Assembly (NCBI GenBank): GCA_022777285.1
Contig: JALFGN010000098.1
Location: 1 to 48,016 of the forward strand
Reading direction: 5' to 3'
DNA: 48,016 nucleotides
Source of the DNA: Blautia sp.
GTDB taxonomy: Bacteria; Bacillota; Clostridia; Lachnospirales; Lachnospiraceae
Part shown: in pieces, positions 16,671 to 24,930 of the stretch
How positions within the stretch are numbered: the first letter of the stretch is position 1
Layout: every line of letters begins with the position of its first letter
Notes under the pieces: model-generated
Database searches by the model: none
What the model was told of the DNA's origin: nothing
Seen by the model: the letters and a program-made list of their open reading frames with translations, nothing else
Position numbers and translations under genes: made by a program

Positions 16671-16776
16671 TATACAAGATAATCCTTTGTATACTCTGTC
16701 CTTTTGCCTGAGAGATTAACAGTCCGTAAACTGCCGTACACCTTCGGCGCTCTTACTTGAGACTCTCCAGAGTCGT
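16671..16776 (-). promoter_or_regulatory. Glycine riboswitch (single aptamer with ghost helix)
   Basis: Read on the minus strand from 16776: CTCTGGAGAG, then GCGCCGAAGG, then CTCAGGCAAAAGGACAGAG at about 16694-16712, the hallmark core of the gcvT glycine aptamer. Only one aptamer is present. Downstream a short helix TATACAA/TTGTATA (16671-16677 with 16687-16693) is in the position of the ghost aptamer helix described for single glycine riboswitches. A terminator follows at 16617-16647. The regulated gene is an AGCS amino-acid symporter. Whether glycine turns it on or off cannot be decided from sequence alone; lowered import at high glycine would be the sensible logic. Confidence 0.92.
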
Positions 16777-16794
16777 TGTTTTACAACAGATTTT

Positions 16795-16823
16795 ACTTTA
16801 CCATATTCTTACAGGAAATACAA
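16795..16823 (-). promoter_or_regulatory. Promoter of the glycine-riboswitch transcript
   Basis: On the minus strand TTGTAT (16818-16823), 17 nt, TAAAGT (16795-16800) with an extended TG. Transcription would begin near 16788, just upstream of the aptamer. Confidence 0.75.
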
Positions 16824-16895
16824 GTGTTTTTTTCATAAAGACACAAAAAAAGAACAGACAGGATTTTTCTTTTCCCATCTGCTCCTTATCATCCT

Positions 16896-18089
16896 TTAAA
16901 AATCAATACTTGTCAGATTCTGTTCTGTAATTTTATGTTTCTCTGCATATCCTGTAAGGAATAAGGTAAGTGCACCGTCACCGGTTACATTACATGCAGT
17001 TCCAAAGCTGTCCTGAAGTGCAAAGATCGTCAGCATCAGAGCAGTTCCTGTTTCATCAAACAGTAATACACCTGTAATCAGACCAAGAGAAGCCATAACC
17101 GTTCCTCCCGGCACACCCGGTGCACCGATTGCAAAGACACCAAGAAGCAGACAGAACAGTACCATCATACCAACGGATGGCATATGTCCATAGAGAATCT
17201 GTGATACGGTCATAACAAAAAATACCTCTGTCAGTACAGAACCGCACAGATGAATATTGGCAAACAGCGGAATACCAAAGTCCACCATATCTTTTCTCAG
17301 AACTTTTGATTTTCTTGCTCCATTCAGGGCAACCGCCAGAGTTGCTGCACTGGACATGGTTCCTACTGCTGTCAGATAAGCAGGACCATAATGTTTCAGT
17401 ACTTCCAGCGGATTCTTTCTGGAATAAGCACCTGCCAGCACATAAAGAAGTGTAAGCCAGATATAATGTCCCGCCATTACGATCACAATGACTTTCAGGA
17501 AGACCGGTACCTGTTTTGTAATCGTACCTTCGTATGCCAGTCCGCAGAACGTAGCTGCGATAAAGAACGGAAGGATCGGAATAATAAATTTTGTTACGAT
17601 CTGCAGAACGATTTTCTGGAATTCATCCAGAATGGCTGTAACAGTTCTGGCTTTGGTCCATGTAGCGGCCAGACCGATCATAACAGAAAATACCAGTGCA
17701 CTCATAACACTCATAATCTGCGGAATATCCAGTTTAAAAATAACATCCGGAAGTTCTTTCAGCCCTTCCACCTCAGACTGAATGGACAGATGCGGAATGA
17801 TTCCATAACCGGCTCCCATAGACATAAATGCTGCACCAATAGAAGAAAGATAAGCAATCGCCAGCGCAACGCCTAACATACGGGAAGCATGATTCCCTAA
17901 CTTTGTAATAGAAGGTGCAATAAACCCGATAATGATCAGGGGTACACAGAACGTGATTACCTGTCCCAACACATATTTGATGGTAACTACCACGTTCATT
18001 ACACTTTCATTGGCAGCAAGACCAATCAAAATGCCCAGTGCAACACCGATAATCAGCCGCACCGGAAGGCTTTTCAGAAATTTTTTCAT
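16896..18089 (-). CDS. Dicarboxylate/amino acid:cation symporter (DAACS family)
   Basis: The start ATG 18089 is 7 nt after GGAG; a GTG directly before it is less likely. The 397-residue protein has about eight membrane helices and two re-entrant loops of the glutamate-transporter fold. Signatures are FCVPLIIIGFIAPSITKLGN near 48-67, GTMSSAATLAVALNGARKSK (the serine-rich hairpin loop), GAPGVPGGTVMASLG and the helix-8 motif FGTACNVTGDGALTLFL. It resembles gut Firmicute serine/threonine or glutamate/aspartate carriers; the substrate is not settled. It has its own extended -10 promoter (TAAAAT, 18134-18139) and a TGTGGC/GCCACA stem in the leader (18109-18125). Confidence 0.92.
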   Translation of the reverse strand: MKKFLKSLPVRLIIGVALGILIGLAANESVMNVVVTIKYVLGQVITFCVPLIIIGFIAPSITKLGNHASRMLGVALAIAYLSSIGAAFMSMGAGYGIIPHLSIQSEVEGLKELPDVIFKLDIPQIMSVMSALVFSVMIGLAATWTKARTVTAILDEFQKIVLQIVTKFIIPILPFFIAATFCGLAYEGTITKQVPVFLKVIVIVMAGHYIWLTLLYVLAGAYSRKNPLEVLKHYGPAYLTAVGTMSSAATLAVALNGARKSKVLRKDMVDFGIPLFANIHLCGSVLTEVFFVMTVSQILYGHMPSVGMMVLFCLLLGVFAIGAPGVPGGTVMASLGLITGVLLFDETGTALMLTIFALQDSFGTACNVTGDGALTLFLTGYAEKHKITEQNLTSIDF

Positions 18090-18203
18090 CACATTTCTCC
18101 TCTCATTTTGTGGCTCCGGGCCACATATGATTTATTTTACCATACTTTTTTCTTTCTGCCCAGTAACAGTTATAAATTTACAGGAAAAAGAAAGTTTTTT
18201 CTA

Positions 18204-18232
18204 TTTACTCATTTTTCTTCGTTTTTTATAAT
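18204..18232 (+). promoter_or_regulatory. Promoter of the GH43 gene
   Basis: TTTACT (18204-18209), 17 nt, TATAAT (18227-18232), 30 nt upstream of the GH43 start with its AAAGGAGAG ribosome binding site. No clear catabolite-responsive element was seen. Confidence 0.7.
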
Positions 18233-18262
18233 AAAAGAAAACCCTACAAAGGAGAGTAAATT

Positions 18263-19837
18263 ATGTTGAAAAAAACGTTTCAGAATCCCCTTCTTTCCGG
18301 CTTTTATCCTGACCCTTCGATCTGCAGAGTAGAGGATGACTACTATCTGGTAACTTCCTCTTTTGTATATTATCCGGGACTTCCCATCTTCCACAGCAAA
18401 GATCTGGTAAACTGGGAACAGATCGGGCACGGCATCCATCGTCCCGAACAACTGGATTATAAAAACTGTGAAACTTCCGAAGGACTTTGGGCGCCCAGCA
18501 TCCGTTATCATAAAGGCACTTTCTATATTATCAATACATTTGTTTCTGCCGGACGTGAAGCAGACCGTGACAATTACATTATTACTGCAAAAGATCCGGC
18601 AGGTCCATGGAGTGATCCTGTATTTGTAAAAGGAGCCGACGGCATCGATTCCAGCCTTTTCTTTGATGAAGACGGTTCTATGTGGTACGTAGGAAACTTC
18701 ATCAGCGACGAAGCACTTTATGAAGGACATCATGGAATCTATCTGAATGAACTCGATCCGGAAACTTTCCAGTTCAAAGGTCCCCGTTTCATTATCTGGG
18801 ACGGTAAAAAGACACAGAGTAAATGGATCGAAGCACCCCATATCTACAAAAAAGACGGCTGGTACTATCTTCTGGTTGCAGAAGGCGGTACTTTTGTAAA
18901 TCACAGTGTACAGATGGCACGCTGTAAAACCATCAACGGAGACTATGAAGTATGTCCGAGAAATCCCATTATCAGCCACAGACATATGCCTCTGGAAAAT
19001 CCGATTTCCGTTACAGGACATGCAGATATCGTAGAAACCCAAAAAGGCGAATGGTGGATGGTGCTTCTGGCTGTACGTCCTTATGAGGGCGGCCATTACA
19101 ATCTGGGTCGTGAAACTTTCATGGTGCCTTTTGTCTGGGCCAAAGACGGCTGGCCTATGATTTCCAATGAAACCGGTCTGGTTCAGACAGAAGAACGGCT
19201 TCCGGATCTTCCGGCTGCGCCGGTACTGCTGATGCCGGAAACCGATAATTTTGAAAGTGCTTTTCTTCCGATGCAGTGGAATACCATTCATCCTCCGGTA
19301 GAACCTTTCTACTCACTGACGGAACGCCCGGGATATCTGCGTCTTCAGACACGCCCTGAGGTAATGGAAGAAATCTGCACGCCTTCCTTTGTAGGAAGAA
19401 GACAGCGCCACAAAAAATTCCTGGCACAGACTGCTATGGAATTCCAACCAGCATCTCCTCTGGAAGAAGCAGGTATTGCACTGATTCAGGATGACCGTTT
19501 CCATTATCTTATGGTACTGCGCCATACAGAAGAAGGACCTGCCCTGCAGCTTTACAAAACAGAAAATGGCGACAGACAACTGGTTACACAGACAGTCATT
19601 CCAGATACCGACCGGATCTATCTGTGTGTACAGGGCAACACCACCACTTATGATTTCTATTACGGAACAAACGAACAGGAGCGGATTCCTCTGGCCGTCA
19701 ATCTGGACGCTTCTCTCTTAAGTTCTGTTACAAATAATGGTTTTACCGGTGCATACATTGGTATGTATACCAGTTCCAATCATCAGGAAAGCACCAACCA
19801 TGCAGACTTTGACTGGTTTGCTTATCAGGGTGTATAA
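18263..19837 (+). CDS. Glycoside hydrolase family 43 beta-xylosidase-type enzyme
   Basis: The 524-residue protein has an N-terminal five-bladed propeller (about 1-310) with the GH43 acid triad: Asp17 in FYPDPS (base), Asp129 in GIDSSLFF (pKa modulator) and Glu190 in WIEAPHIYK (acid). A C-terminal concanavalin-like domain (about 330-523) follows, as in XynB-type GH43 enzymes that trim xylose or arabinose from xylo-oligosaccharides. There is no signal peptide, so it acts in the cytoplasm on imported oligosaccharides. The neighbouring ABC importer, two-component system and GH3 enzyme on the other strand fit that role. Exact specificity (xylosidase versus arabinofuranosidase) cannot be read from sequence. 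Confidence 0.93.
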   Translation: MLKKTFQNPLLSGFYPDPSICRVEDDYYLVTSSFVYYPGLPIFHSKDLVNWEQIGHGIHRPEQLDYKNCETSEGLWAPSIRYHKGTFYIINTFVSAGREADRDNYIITAKDPAGPWSDPVFVKGADGIDSSLFFDEDGSMWYVGNFISDEALYEGHHGIYLNELDPETFQFKGPRFIIWDGKKTQSKWIEAPHIYKKDGWYYLLVAEGGTFVNHSVQMARCKTINGDYEVCPRNPIISHRHMPLENPISVTGHADIVETQKGEWWMVLLAVRPYEGGHYNLGRETFMVPFVWAKDGWPMISNETGLVQTEERLPDLPAAPVLLMPETDNFESAFLPMQWNTIHPPVEPFYSLTERPGYLRLQTRPEVMEEICTPSFVGRRQRHKKFLAQTAMEFQPASPLEEAGIALIQDDRFHYLMVLRHTEEGPALQLYKTENGDRQLVTQTVIPDTDRIYLCVQGNTTTYDFYYGTNEQERIPLAVNLDASLLSSVTNNGFTGAYIGMYTSSNHQESTNHADFDWFAYQGV

Positions 19838-19846
19838 CCAAAGCAT

Positions 19847-19882
19847 AGAAAAAAGACATGACCTTTTTGTCATGTCTTTTTT
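19847..19882. terminator. Bidirectional terminator between GH43 and the DUF4340-type gene
   Basis: AAAAGACATGAC (19851-19862) and GTCATGTCTTTT (19869-19880) form a perfect 12-bp stem flanked by A and T tracts, usable from both strands. Confidence 0.9.
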
Positions 19883-19894
19883 GCTTGAGAAGAA

Positions 19895-20977
19895 TTATTT
19901 CGCAGCATCCAGAATCTGCTGAATCAGCACATCTACTTCTTCTTTTTTCACAAGAAAACGTTCCTCTTCGTTGATCTTCACGCTGTCATAATCGTCATCG
20001 TAAGCAAAATAGGAAATCGTGATTTCCGGTGCCTGTTCTGTATTTCTGTGGAATACAACCGTAAGAAGCTCCTGTTTTTCACTGTTTTCCACAGGTGTCT
20101 CGATTTCTGAATACAGCATCACATTCATCAATGCCTGATACAGAGAAGTAAACGCGTCTTTTTCTACTTCTTTTCCATTGATCTGATAGGTTTCACCCTC
20201 TATTTCCATGGTACAGTCTGTACCTTCTGCCTGAATCTCCACACTTTCTACTGTATCAATATTTACCAGAGCCGGTATCTTAAGAATATAATCAAAAGGA
20301 TCCAGTTCATAAACCGCATCCAGAATACTGGATGAAACCTTATATACCGTATCTTCATATCCCTCTATTGCAACATAGCGATTGCCCAGATCATCTTCAT
20401 TTCCCACAAGGAGGCGCATGGTGCTGTCCGGTTCCTGTGTTGCTTTCGCCACATCCTGATCGGTTGTATTTACAAAATCGATCTGCATGATCGTTGTGCT
20501 CCCTGCAACTCCGGGATCGGTTCCTTCCTCTGTTTCGGCAGGTGTGGTAAAATCAAACTGTGACAGCGTATCAAAAAGTGTATACATGGTTTCTGTATTG
20601 ACGGTGGCAATTTCATTGTAAGGATTCAGGATCTCCCAGTAATCAAATTCCATTTTATAATCTGCCGGTTCTCTTGTAATCCGAAAAATTTCTTTCCCTT
20701 CACTGGTCAGTACCAGACTGCGGATTCCTTCTGACAGAAACTGCGGATGTTCCACAGCTGTAAGCGGAAGTTTTTCCTCTTCCTGATCCTTTTCTTCCGG
20801 TTCTGTAGTTTCCTCAACCGCTTCGTTCTTCTCTTCTTCCTGCTCTGTTTGTTTTTCTGTTTTTTCCTGTGCAGCTGTCGTTTCTGCATTCTCCTGTTTG
20901 CCGCATCCGGTAAACAGAACACTTCCCATGCAGGTCAGAACGCCAAGCAGCAACAATTTCTTTCTGATCTCTTTCAT
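19895..20977 (-). CDS. DUF4340-like lipoprotein
   Basis: The likely start is ATG 20977 (8 nt after AGGA), giving 360 residues; an ATG 9 nt upstream abuts the site. A lipoprotein signal (KKLLLLGVLTCMGSVLF, lipobox FTGC) is followed by an acidic, Glu/Lys/Thr-rich linker of about 45 residues and then a repeated alpha-beta region (LPLTAVEHPQFLSEGIRSLV, later IPALVNIDTVESVEIQAEGT) of the DUF4340 type, which often accompanies ABC-2/gliding-type exporters. Here no such transporter is adjacent; it follows the GH3 gene behind a terminator. Function unknown, location outer face of the membrane. Confidence 0.72.
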   Translation of the reverse strand: MKEIRKKLLLLGVLTCMGSVLFTGCGKQENAETTAAQEKTEKQTEQEEEKNEAVEETTEPEEKDQEEEKLPLTAVEHPQFLSEGIRSLVLTSEGKEIFRITREPADYKMEFDYWEILNPYNEIATVNTETMYTLFDTLSQFDFTTPAETEEGTDPGVAGSTTIMQIDFVNTTDQDVAKATQEPDSTMRLLVGNEDDLGNRYVAIEGYEDTVYKVSSSILDAVYELDPFDYILKIPALVNIDTVESVEIQAEGTDCTMEIEGETYQINGKEVEKDAFTSLYQALMNVMLYSEIETPVENSEKQELLTVVFHRNTEQAPEITISYFAYDDDYDSVKINEEERFLVKKEEVDVLIQQILDAAK

Positions 20978-21023
20978 TCTTTCCATCCTTTCTTTTCCGC
21001 ATAATATAATCTGGAAATCATAT

Positions 21024-21075
21024 AAAAAGGGAACTGGAAACAGGCACCTTCCTGCATACCTGTTTCCCCGTTCCC
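21024..21075 (-). terminator. Terminator of the GH3 gene
   Basis: A long minus-strand hairpin (GGGAAC and GGAAACAGG arms paired with CCTGTTTCC and GTTCCC) ends in TTTTTATA at 21021-21028. It lies 38 nt after the GH3 stop and only about 50 nt before the next gene. Confidence 0.85.
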
Positions 21076-21112
21076 CTCTATCCTATCACGTTATATTCGA
21101 AATAGCAAAATT

Positions 21113-23236
21113 TTATTCCAAAGTTACCAGAATTTCTGCCGGAGTTTTTCCTGTCAGAGCAATACTTCTTGTATCCGGCTGCTCCGTTCCTACAAAGAGT
21201 TTAAAGTTTTTACTGTCAATATGACGTTCTCCCTGTTCATCTACAACATTCATAGCTGCATTTGCCACAGTCATAGTAAATGTTTTCTCTTCTCCCTTTT
21301 CCAGATGAACCCGTTTAAATACACAAAGACTGTAATTACGTACAGCAAGCGGCGAATCCATGTCTTTGATGTAAACCTGAACTACATCATCTGTGTCTGC
21401 ACATCCTTCATTTTTCACGGTTACCTGAATCTCAATATCAGAATCTTTTGTTACTGCATGGACTATTTTGGCTTCTTTTACCTGTACATCCCCATAAGTC
21501 AGTCCATATCCGAATGGATAAAGGGCTTCTTTTTCCATATACCGGTAAGTACGGTTTTTCATAGAGTAATCGGTAAATTCCGGCATACCTTCCAGATCCC
21601 GATAGAAAGTGATCGGCAGTTTTCCGGACGGAGATACTTTGCCAAAGAGCAGATCTGCCACTGCTTTTCCGCCTCTTGCACCTGGATACCATGCCAACAG
21701 GATACCATTGCAGTTTTCATCTGCATAATTCAGATCAATGGCACTTCCTGCCATCAAAACTACAACGACTGGTTTTCCTACTGCTGTTACCTTTTCAATC
21801 AGTTCTTCCTGCACTTTTGGAAGATGAAGGTCTTTTTTGTCTCCGGATGCGTCTTTATTTCCTTCGTCTCCTTCTTCTCCTTCCAGTGTCTCATCCAGAC
21901 CGACACAGAGAATTACTACATCACTGTGTTCTGCAGTGATCACAGCTTCGGAAATACGATCCTGATTCCATGCAAGGTTTTCCACTTTGCTGTTTTCCAG
22001 CGCACATCCTTCGGAATACAGTACACGAACATCCTCCCCTACTGCATCCTGAATGCCTTCCAGAACAGTAATATATCTGGAAGCGGTTCCATGATAATTT
22101 CCAATTAAAGAAGCGCGGCTGTTTGCATTTGGACCAATCACACCGATGGTTTTCAATTTGGATGCATCAAGCGGCAGCACACCGTCATTTTTCAGAAGTA
22201 CGCAGCCCTTTCTTGCCATATCAACAGCTGCTTCCAGATGTTCCTTGCATTCTACGACTTCATAAGGAATCTGGTCATATTCGCTTCCGTCAAAAAGTCC
22301 CAGAAGGAACCGGGTTGTAAAGAGACGTTCTGCTGCAAGGGTGATGTCTTCTTCTGTGATCAGTCCGTCTTCGATTGCTCCAAGAAGATGAAGATAGGTA
22401 TTGCCGCAGTTTACATCACAACCTCGTTTCAGAGCCAACGCTGCGGATTCTCTTGCATTTTTTGTAATTTTATGATTTTCATGGAAATCTTTGATTGCCC
22501 AGCAGTCAGAAGTAAAATGTCCATCAAAGTTCCATTTTCCTCTCAGCACATCTTCCATCAGATATTTATGACCACAGCATGGTTCTCCGTTGGTACGATT
22601 GTAAGCACCCATAACGGATTCTACATCTGCTTCTGTCACCAGTGCTTCAAAAGCAGGAAGATACGTTTCCCACATATCTTTCATAGATACCTTTGCATCA
22701 AATTCATGACGGATTGCTTCCGGGCCGCTGTGTACTGCAAAATGTTTTGCACAGGCAGCTGCTTTCATAACCGGTCCGTCTCCCTGCAGCCCTTCTACAA
22801 ATTTTACACCCAGACGGGAAGCCAGATAGGGATCTTCTCCATAAGTTTCATGTCCCCGTCCCCAGCGCGGATCACGGAAAATATTGACATTCGGTGACCA
22901 GAAAGTCAGTCCTTTATAAATATCTCTGTCATCATGAGCAGAATATGCATTGTATTTTGCACGGCCTTCTGTAGCGATGATATCTCCCACTTTTTTCATT
23001 GCTTCATCATCAAAAACAGCTGCCATACCAATTGCCTGTGGAAACATAGTTGCAACACCGGCTCTTGCCACACCATGAAGTGCTTCATTCCAGTAATTAT
23101 AAGTAGGAACACCAAGACGTTCTACCGGAGATGCGTCATATTTTAACTGAGATGCCTTCTCCATCCGTGTCATCTTTGCCACCAGCTCTTTTGCTTTTTT
23201 TCTGGCTTCTGCTCTTTCTTTTTTATGATCTCTCAT
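21113..23236 (-). CDS. Glycoside hydrolase family 3 (beta-xylosidase/beta-glucosidase type)
   Basis: The 707-residue enzyme has the three usual GH3 parts: an (alpha/beta)8 domain with FPQAIGMAAVFD (65-76) and RDPRWGRGHETYGEDP (121-136), the catalytic nucleophile Asp244 in FTSDCWAIKDFH, then the (alpha/beta)6 domain (KNDGVLPLD, GLDETLEGEEGD), and a fibronectin-III-like C-terminal domain. No signal peptide is present, so it is cytoplasmic. The FPQAIGM and SDCWA motifs resemble the xylosidase branch of GH3. Position at the end of a transporter/two-component gene string, and the GH43 enzyme nearby, suggest breakdown of beta-xylosides. Glucosidase activity is not excluded. Confidence 0.93.
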   Translation of the reverse strand: MRDHKKERAEARKKAKELVAKMTRMEKASQLKYDASPVERLGVPTYNYWNEALHGVARAGVATMFPQAIGMAAVFDDEAMKKVGDIIATEGRAKYNAYSAHDDRDIYKGLTFWSPNVNIFRDPRWGRGHETYGEDPYLASRLGVKFVEGLQGDGPVMKAAACAKHFAVHSGPEAIRHEFDAKVSMKDMWETYLPAFEALVTEADVESVMGAYNRTNGEPCCGHKYLMEDVLRGKWNFDGHFTSDCWAIKDFHENHKITKNARESAALALKRGCDVNCGNTYLHLLGAIEDGLITEEDITLAAERLFTTRFLLGLFDGSEYDQIPYEVVECKEHLEAAVDMARKGCVLLKNDGVLPLDASKLKTIGVIGPNANSRASLIGNYHGTASRYITVLEGIQDAVGEDVRVLYSEGCALENSKVENLAWNQDRISEAVITAEHSDVVILCVGLDETLEGEEGDEGNKDASGDKKDLHLPKVQEELIEKVTAVGKPVVVVLMAGSAIDLNYADENCNGILLAWYPGARGGKAVADLLFGKVSPSGKLPITFYRDLEGMPEFTDYSMKNRTYRYMEKEALYPFGYGLTYGDVQVKEAKIVHAVTKDSDIEIQVTVKNEGCADTDDVVQVYIKDMDSPLAVRNYSLCVFKRVHLEKGEEKTFTMTVANAAMNVVDEQGERHIDSKNFKLFVGTEQPDTRSIALTGKTPAEILVTLE

Positions 23237-23364
23237 ATTGCTGATTCTCCTTCATCCTCTTATTTTCTGTACTTTTATAGTTTCAGTTTATCACAGGAAA
23301 ATCCTTCCACCAATGAAAAAAAGTGACTTCCTGCTATAAAAAAATGACCTGGTTTTCTTTTTTC

Positions 23365-24930
23365 TTAGTTATTCCCCTGCACTTCTTCCCTGTATTTCGT
23401 AGGGGATTTTCCTGTGTGTTTTTTAAAGGCCAGAGAAAAATAGTTCGTATCACGATACCCCACCATCATGGCTATTTTACCGGTTTTCAGACTGGTGGTT
23501 TCCAGAAGGGATTTGGCTTTTTCAATCCGTTTACGGACAATATATTCATTACAGCCTTCCTTCATCACCCGTTTAAACAGTCTGGAAAAATAATTGGGTG
23601 TAATATAGAGACTGGCAGCGATGCTGGATACAGACAGATCTTCTGCCAGATGTTCATCGATATAATGTTTTGCCTTTGTTATAATATCATGTACATTTTC
23701 CTCTCCCTGTCCAAGAAGCTGTGAGATAAACATCCGTGTCACTTCACAGGCTTCCTCTTTGCTGGCAGACATCAGACCTTTTGCCAATGCATCCAGTTTT
23801 CCGCTTTCTACTTCTCCGGAATCCCCCATATAGGAAAAATACAAGGAAGAAGCAATTTCAAAACAACATCTTCGGGTCATTGATTTTGACAGATTATAGG
23901 ATTCGGTAGCCTTTGCAAAGGTATTAAATACCTTCATTACGTAATCCGTATTTCCAATATTGGTACACATAATTCCTTTCAGTTCTGCATAAATATCCCG
24001 GAACAGTTCCACCCGGCTCTCTGCTCCCAGATTCTGCACAATATCCCGGATACTTTCTTTTTCATTTTCCATGAGATAGCGGGCATCATTATAAGAAATC
24101 TGCAGATTACCAAATCCCTGTACAGTACTTCCCACTACGACTTTAGGTTTCATGTCAAATTCATCTTTGATAATATCCACGATTTCTTCCATTTCTTCCA
24201 GAACCATATCTCCTTCCTCTTCCTGGAAGAATATAATACCGAGCATTCCGTCATCATCATTAAACGTGATTCCTCTTTCGTTGGAATCCACCATACCCAT
24301 ACAAATATTTTTCATAGTCATAGCCCGGAGTTTTTCTTCTTCCGGAAGATTATCTGTATAAAGAGCGGAGATAATCAAAACCACACACAAGGGCTGATCC
24401 AGGTCAAAATGATACTCCTCCTGCAATGTCTGGAGTAAGCTTTCTTTTTCCTCTCTGTTGTGAATCAGGCTGCGCAGACAATATTCCAGTTTGATCTGCT
24501 GAGCAGCCCCCTGGGTGCGTTCATGGAGATCCCGATTCTTTTCTTCCCATTTCTGCTGTTCCAGATATTCCACCTGATTCTTCACAGCGTTTGCCAGTTC
24601 TTCTTCTTCTATGGGCTTCAGAAAAAAATCCTGCACTTTCAGCCGCAGACTTTGTCTTGCGTATTCAAAGTTATCATACCCGGTCAACACGATCACACGA
24701 AGATCCGGCACACGTTTCTTTGCTTCTTCAATCAACTCCAGTCCTGTCATTTCGGTCATCTGAATATCCGTAATCAAAATCTCCGGATGCTGCTCATCCA
24801 GAATCTCCAATGCTTCCTTTCCGGTAGCTGCTGTATACACTTCTCCAACTCCCAGCTCGTCCCAAGGAAGTACTTTCTTCATTCCCATTCGAATCATTTT
24901 TTCATCGTCCACAATCAGTACTTTATACAT
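23365..24930 (-). CDS. Response regulator, REC plus AraC-type DNA-binding domain (YesN type)
   Basis: The 521-residue protein has a receiver domain (1-120) with the acidic pocket DDE (8-10), phospho-acceptor Asp55 in LITDIQM and the Lys of FFLKPIEEEEL, a long middle region of about 280 residues, and two AraC-type helix-turn-helix motifs at the C-terminus (DLSVSSIAASLYITPNYFSR and KTGKIAMMVGYRDTNYFS). Its ATG lies inside the stop region of the kinase gene (ATGTATAA), so the pair is translationally coupled. It probably activates the adjacent ABC transporter and glycosidase genes when the kinase senses sugar (inference from family and context). Confidence 0.95.
   Translation of the reverse strand: MYKVLIVDDEKMIRMGMKKVLPWDELGVGEVYTAATGKEALEILDEQHPEILITDIQMTEMTGLELIEEAKKRVPDLRVIVLTGYDNFEYARQSLRLKVQDFFLKPIEEEELANAVKNQVEYLEQQKWEEKNRDLHERTQGAAQQIKLEYCLRSLIHNREEKESLLQTLQEEYHFDLDQPLCVVLIISALYTDNLPEEEKLRAMTMKNICMGMVDSNERGITFNDDDGMLGIIFFQEEEGDMVLEEMEEIVDIIKDEFDMKPKVVVGSTVQGFGNLQISYNDARYLMENEKESIRDIVQNLGAESRVELFRDIYAELKGIMCTNIGNTDYVMKVFNTFAKATESYNLSKSMTRRCCFEIASSLYFSYMGDSGEVESGKLDALAKGLMSASKEEACEVTRMFISQLLGQGEENVHDIITKAKHYIDEHLAEDLSVSSIAASLYITPNYFSRLFKRVMKEGCNEYIVRKRIEKAKSLLETTSLKTGKIAMMVGYRDTNYFSLAFKKHTGKSPTKYREEVQGNN

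Noticed and set aside
18209..19291. 360-codon minus-strand open frame opposite GH43
   Set aside because: The plus strand encodes a complete GH43 enzyme with its catalytic triad; the antisense frame has no recognisable domain or site.
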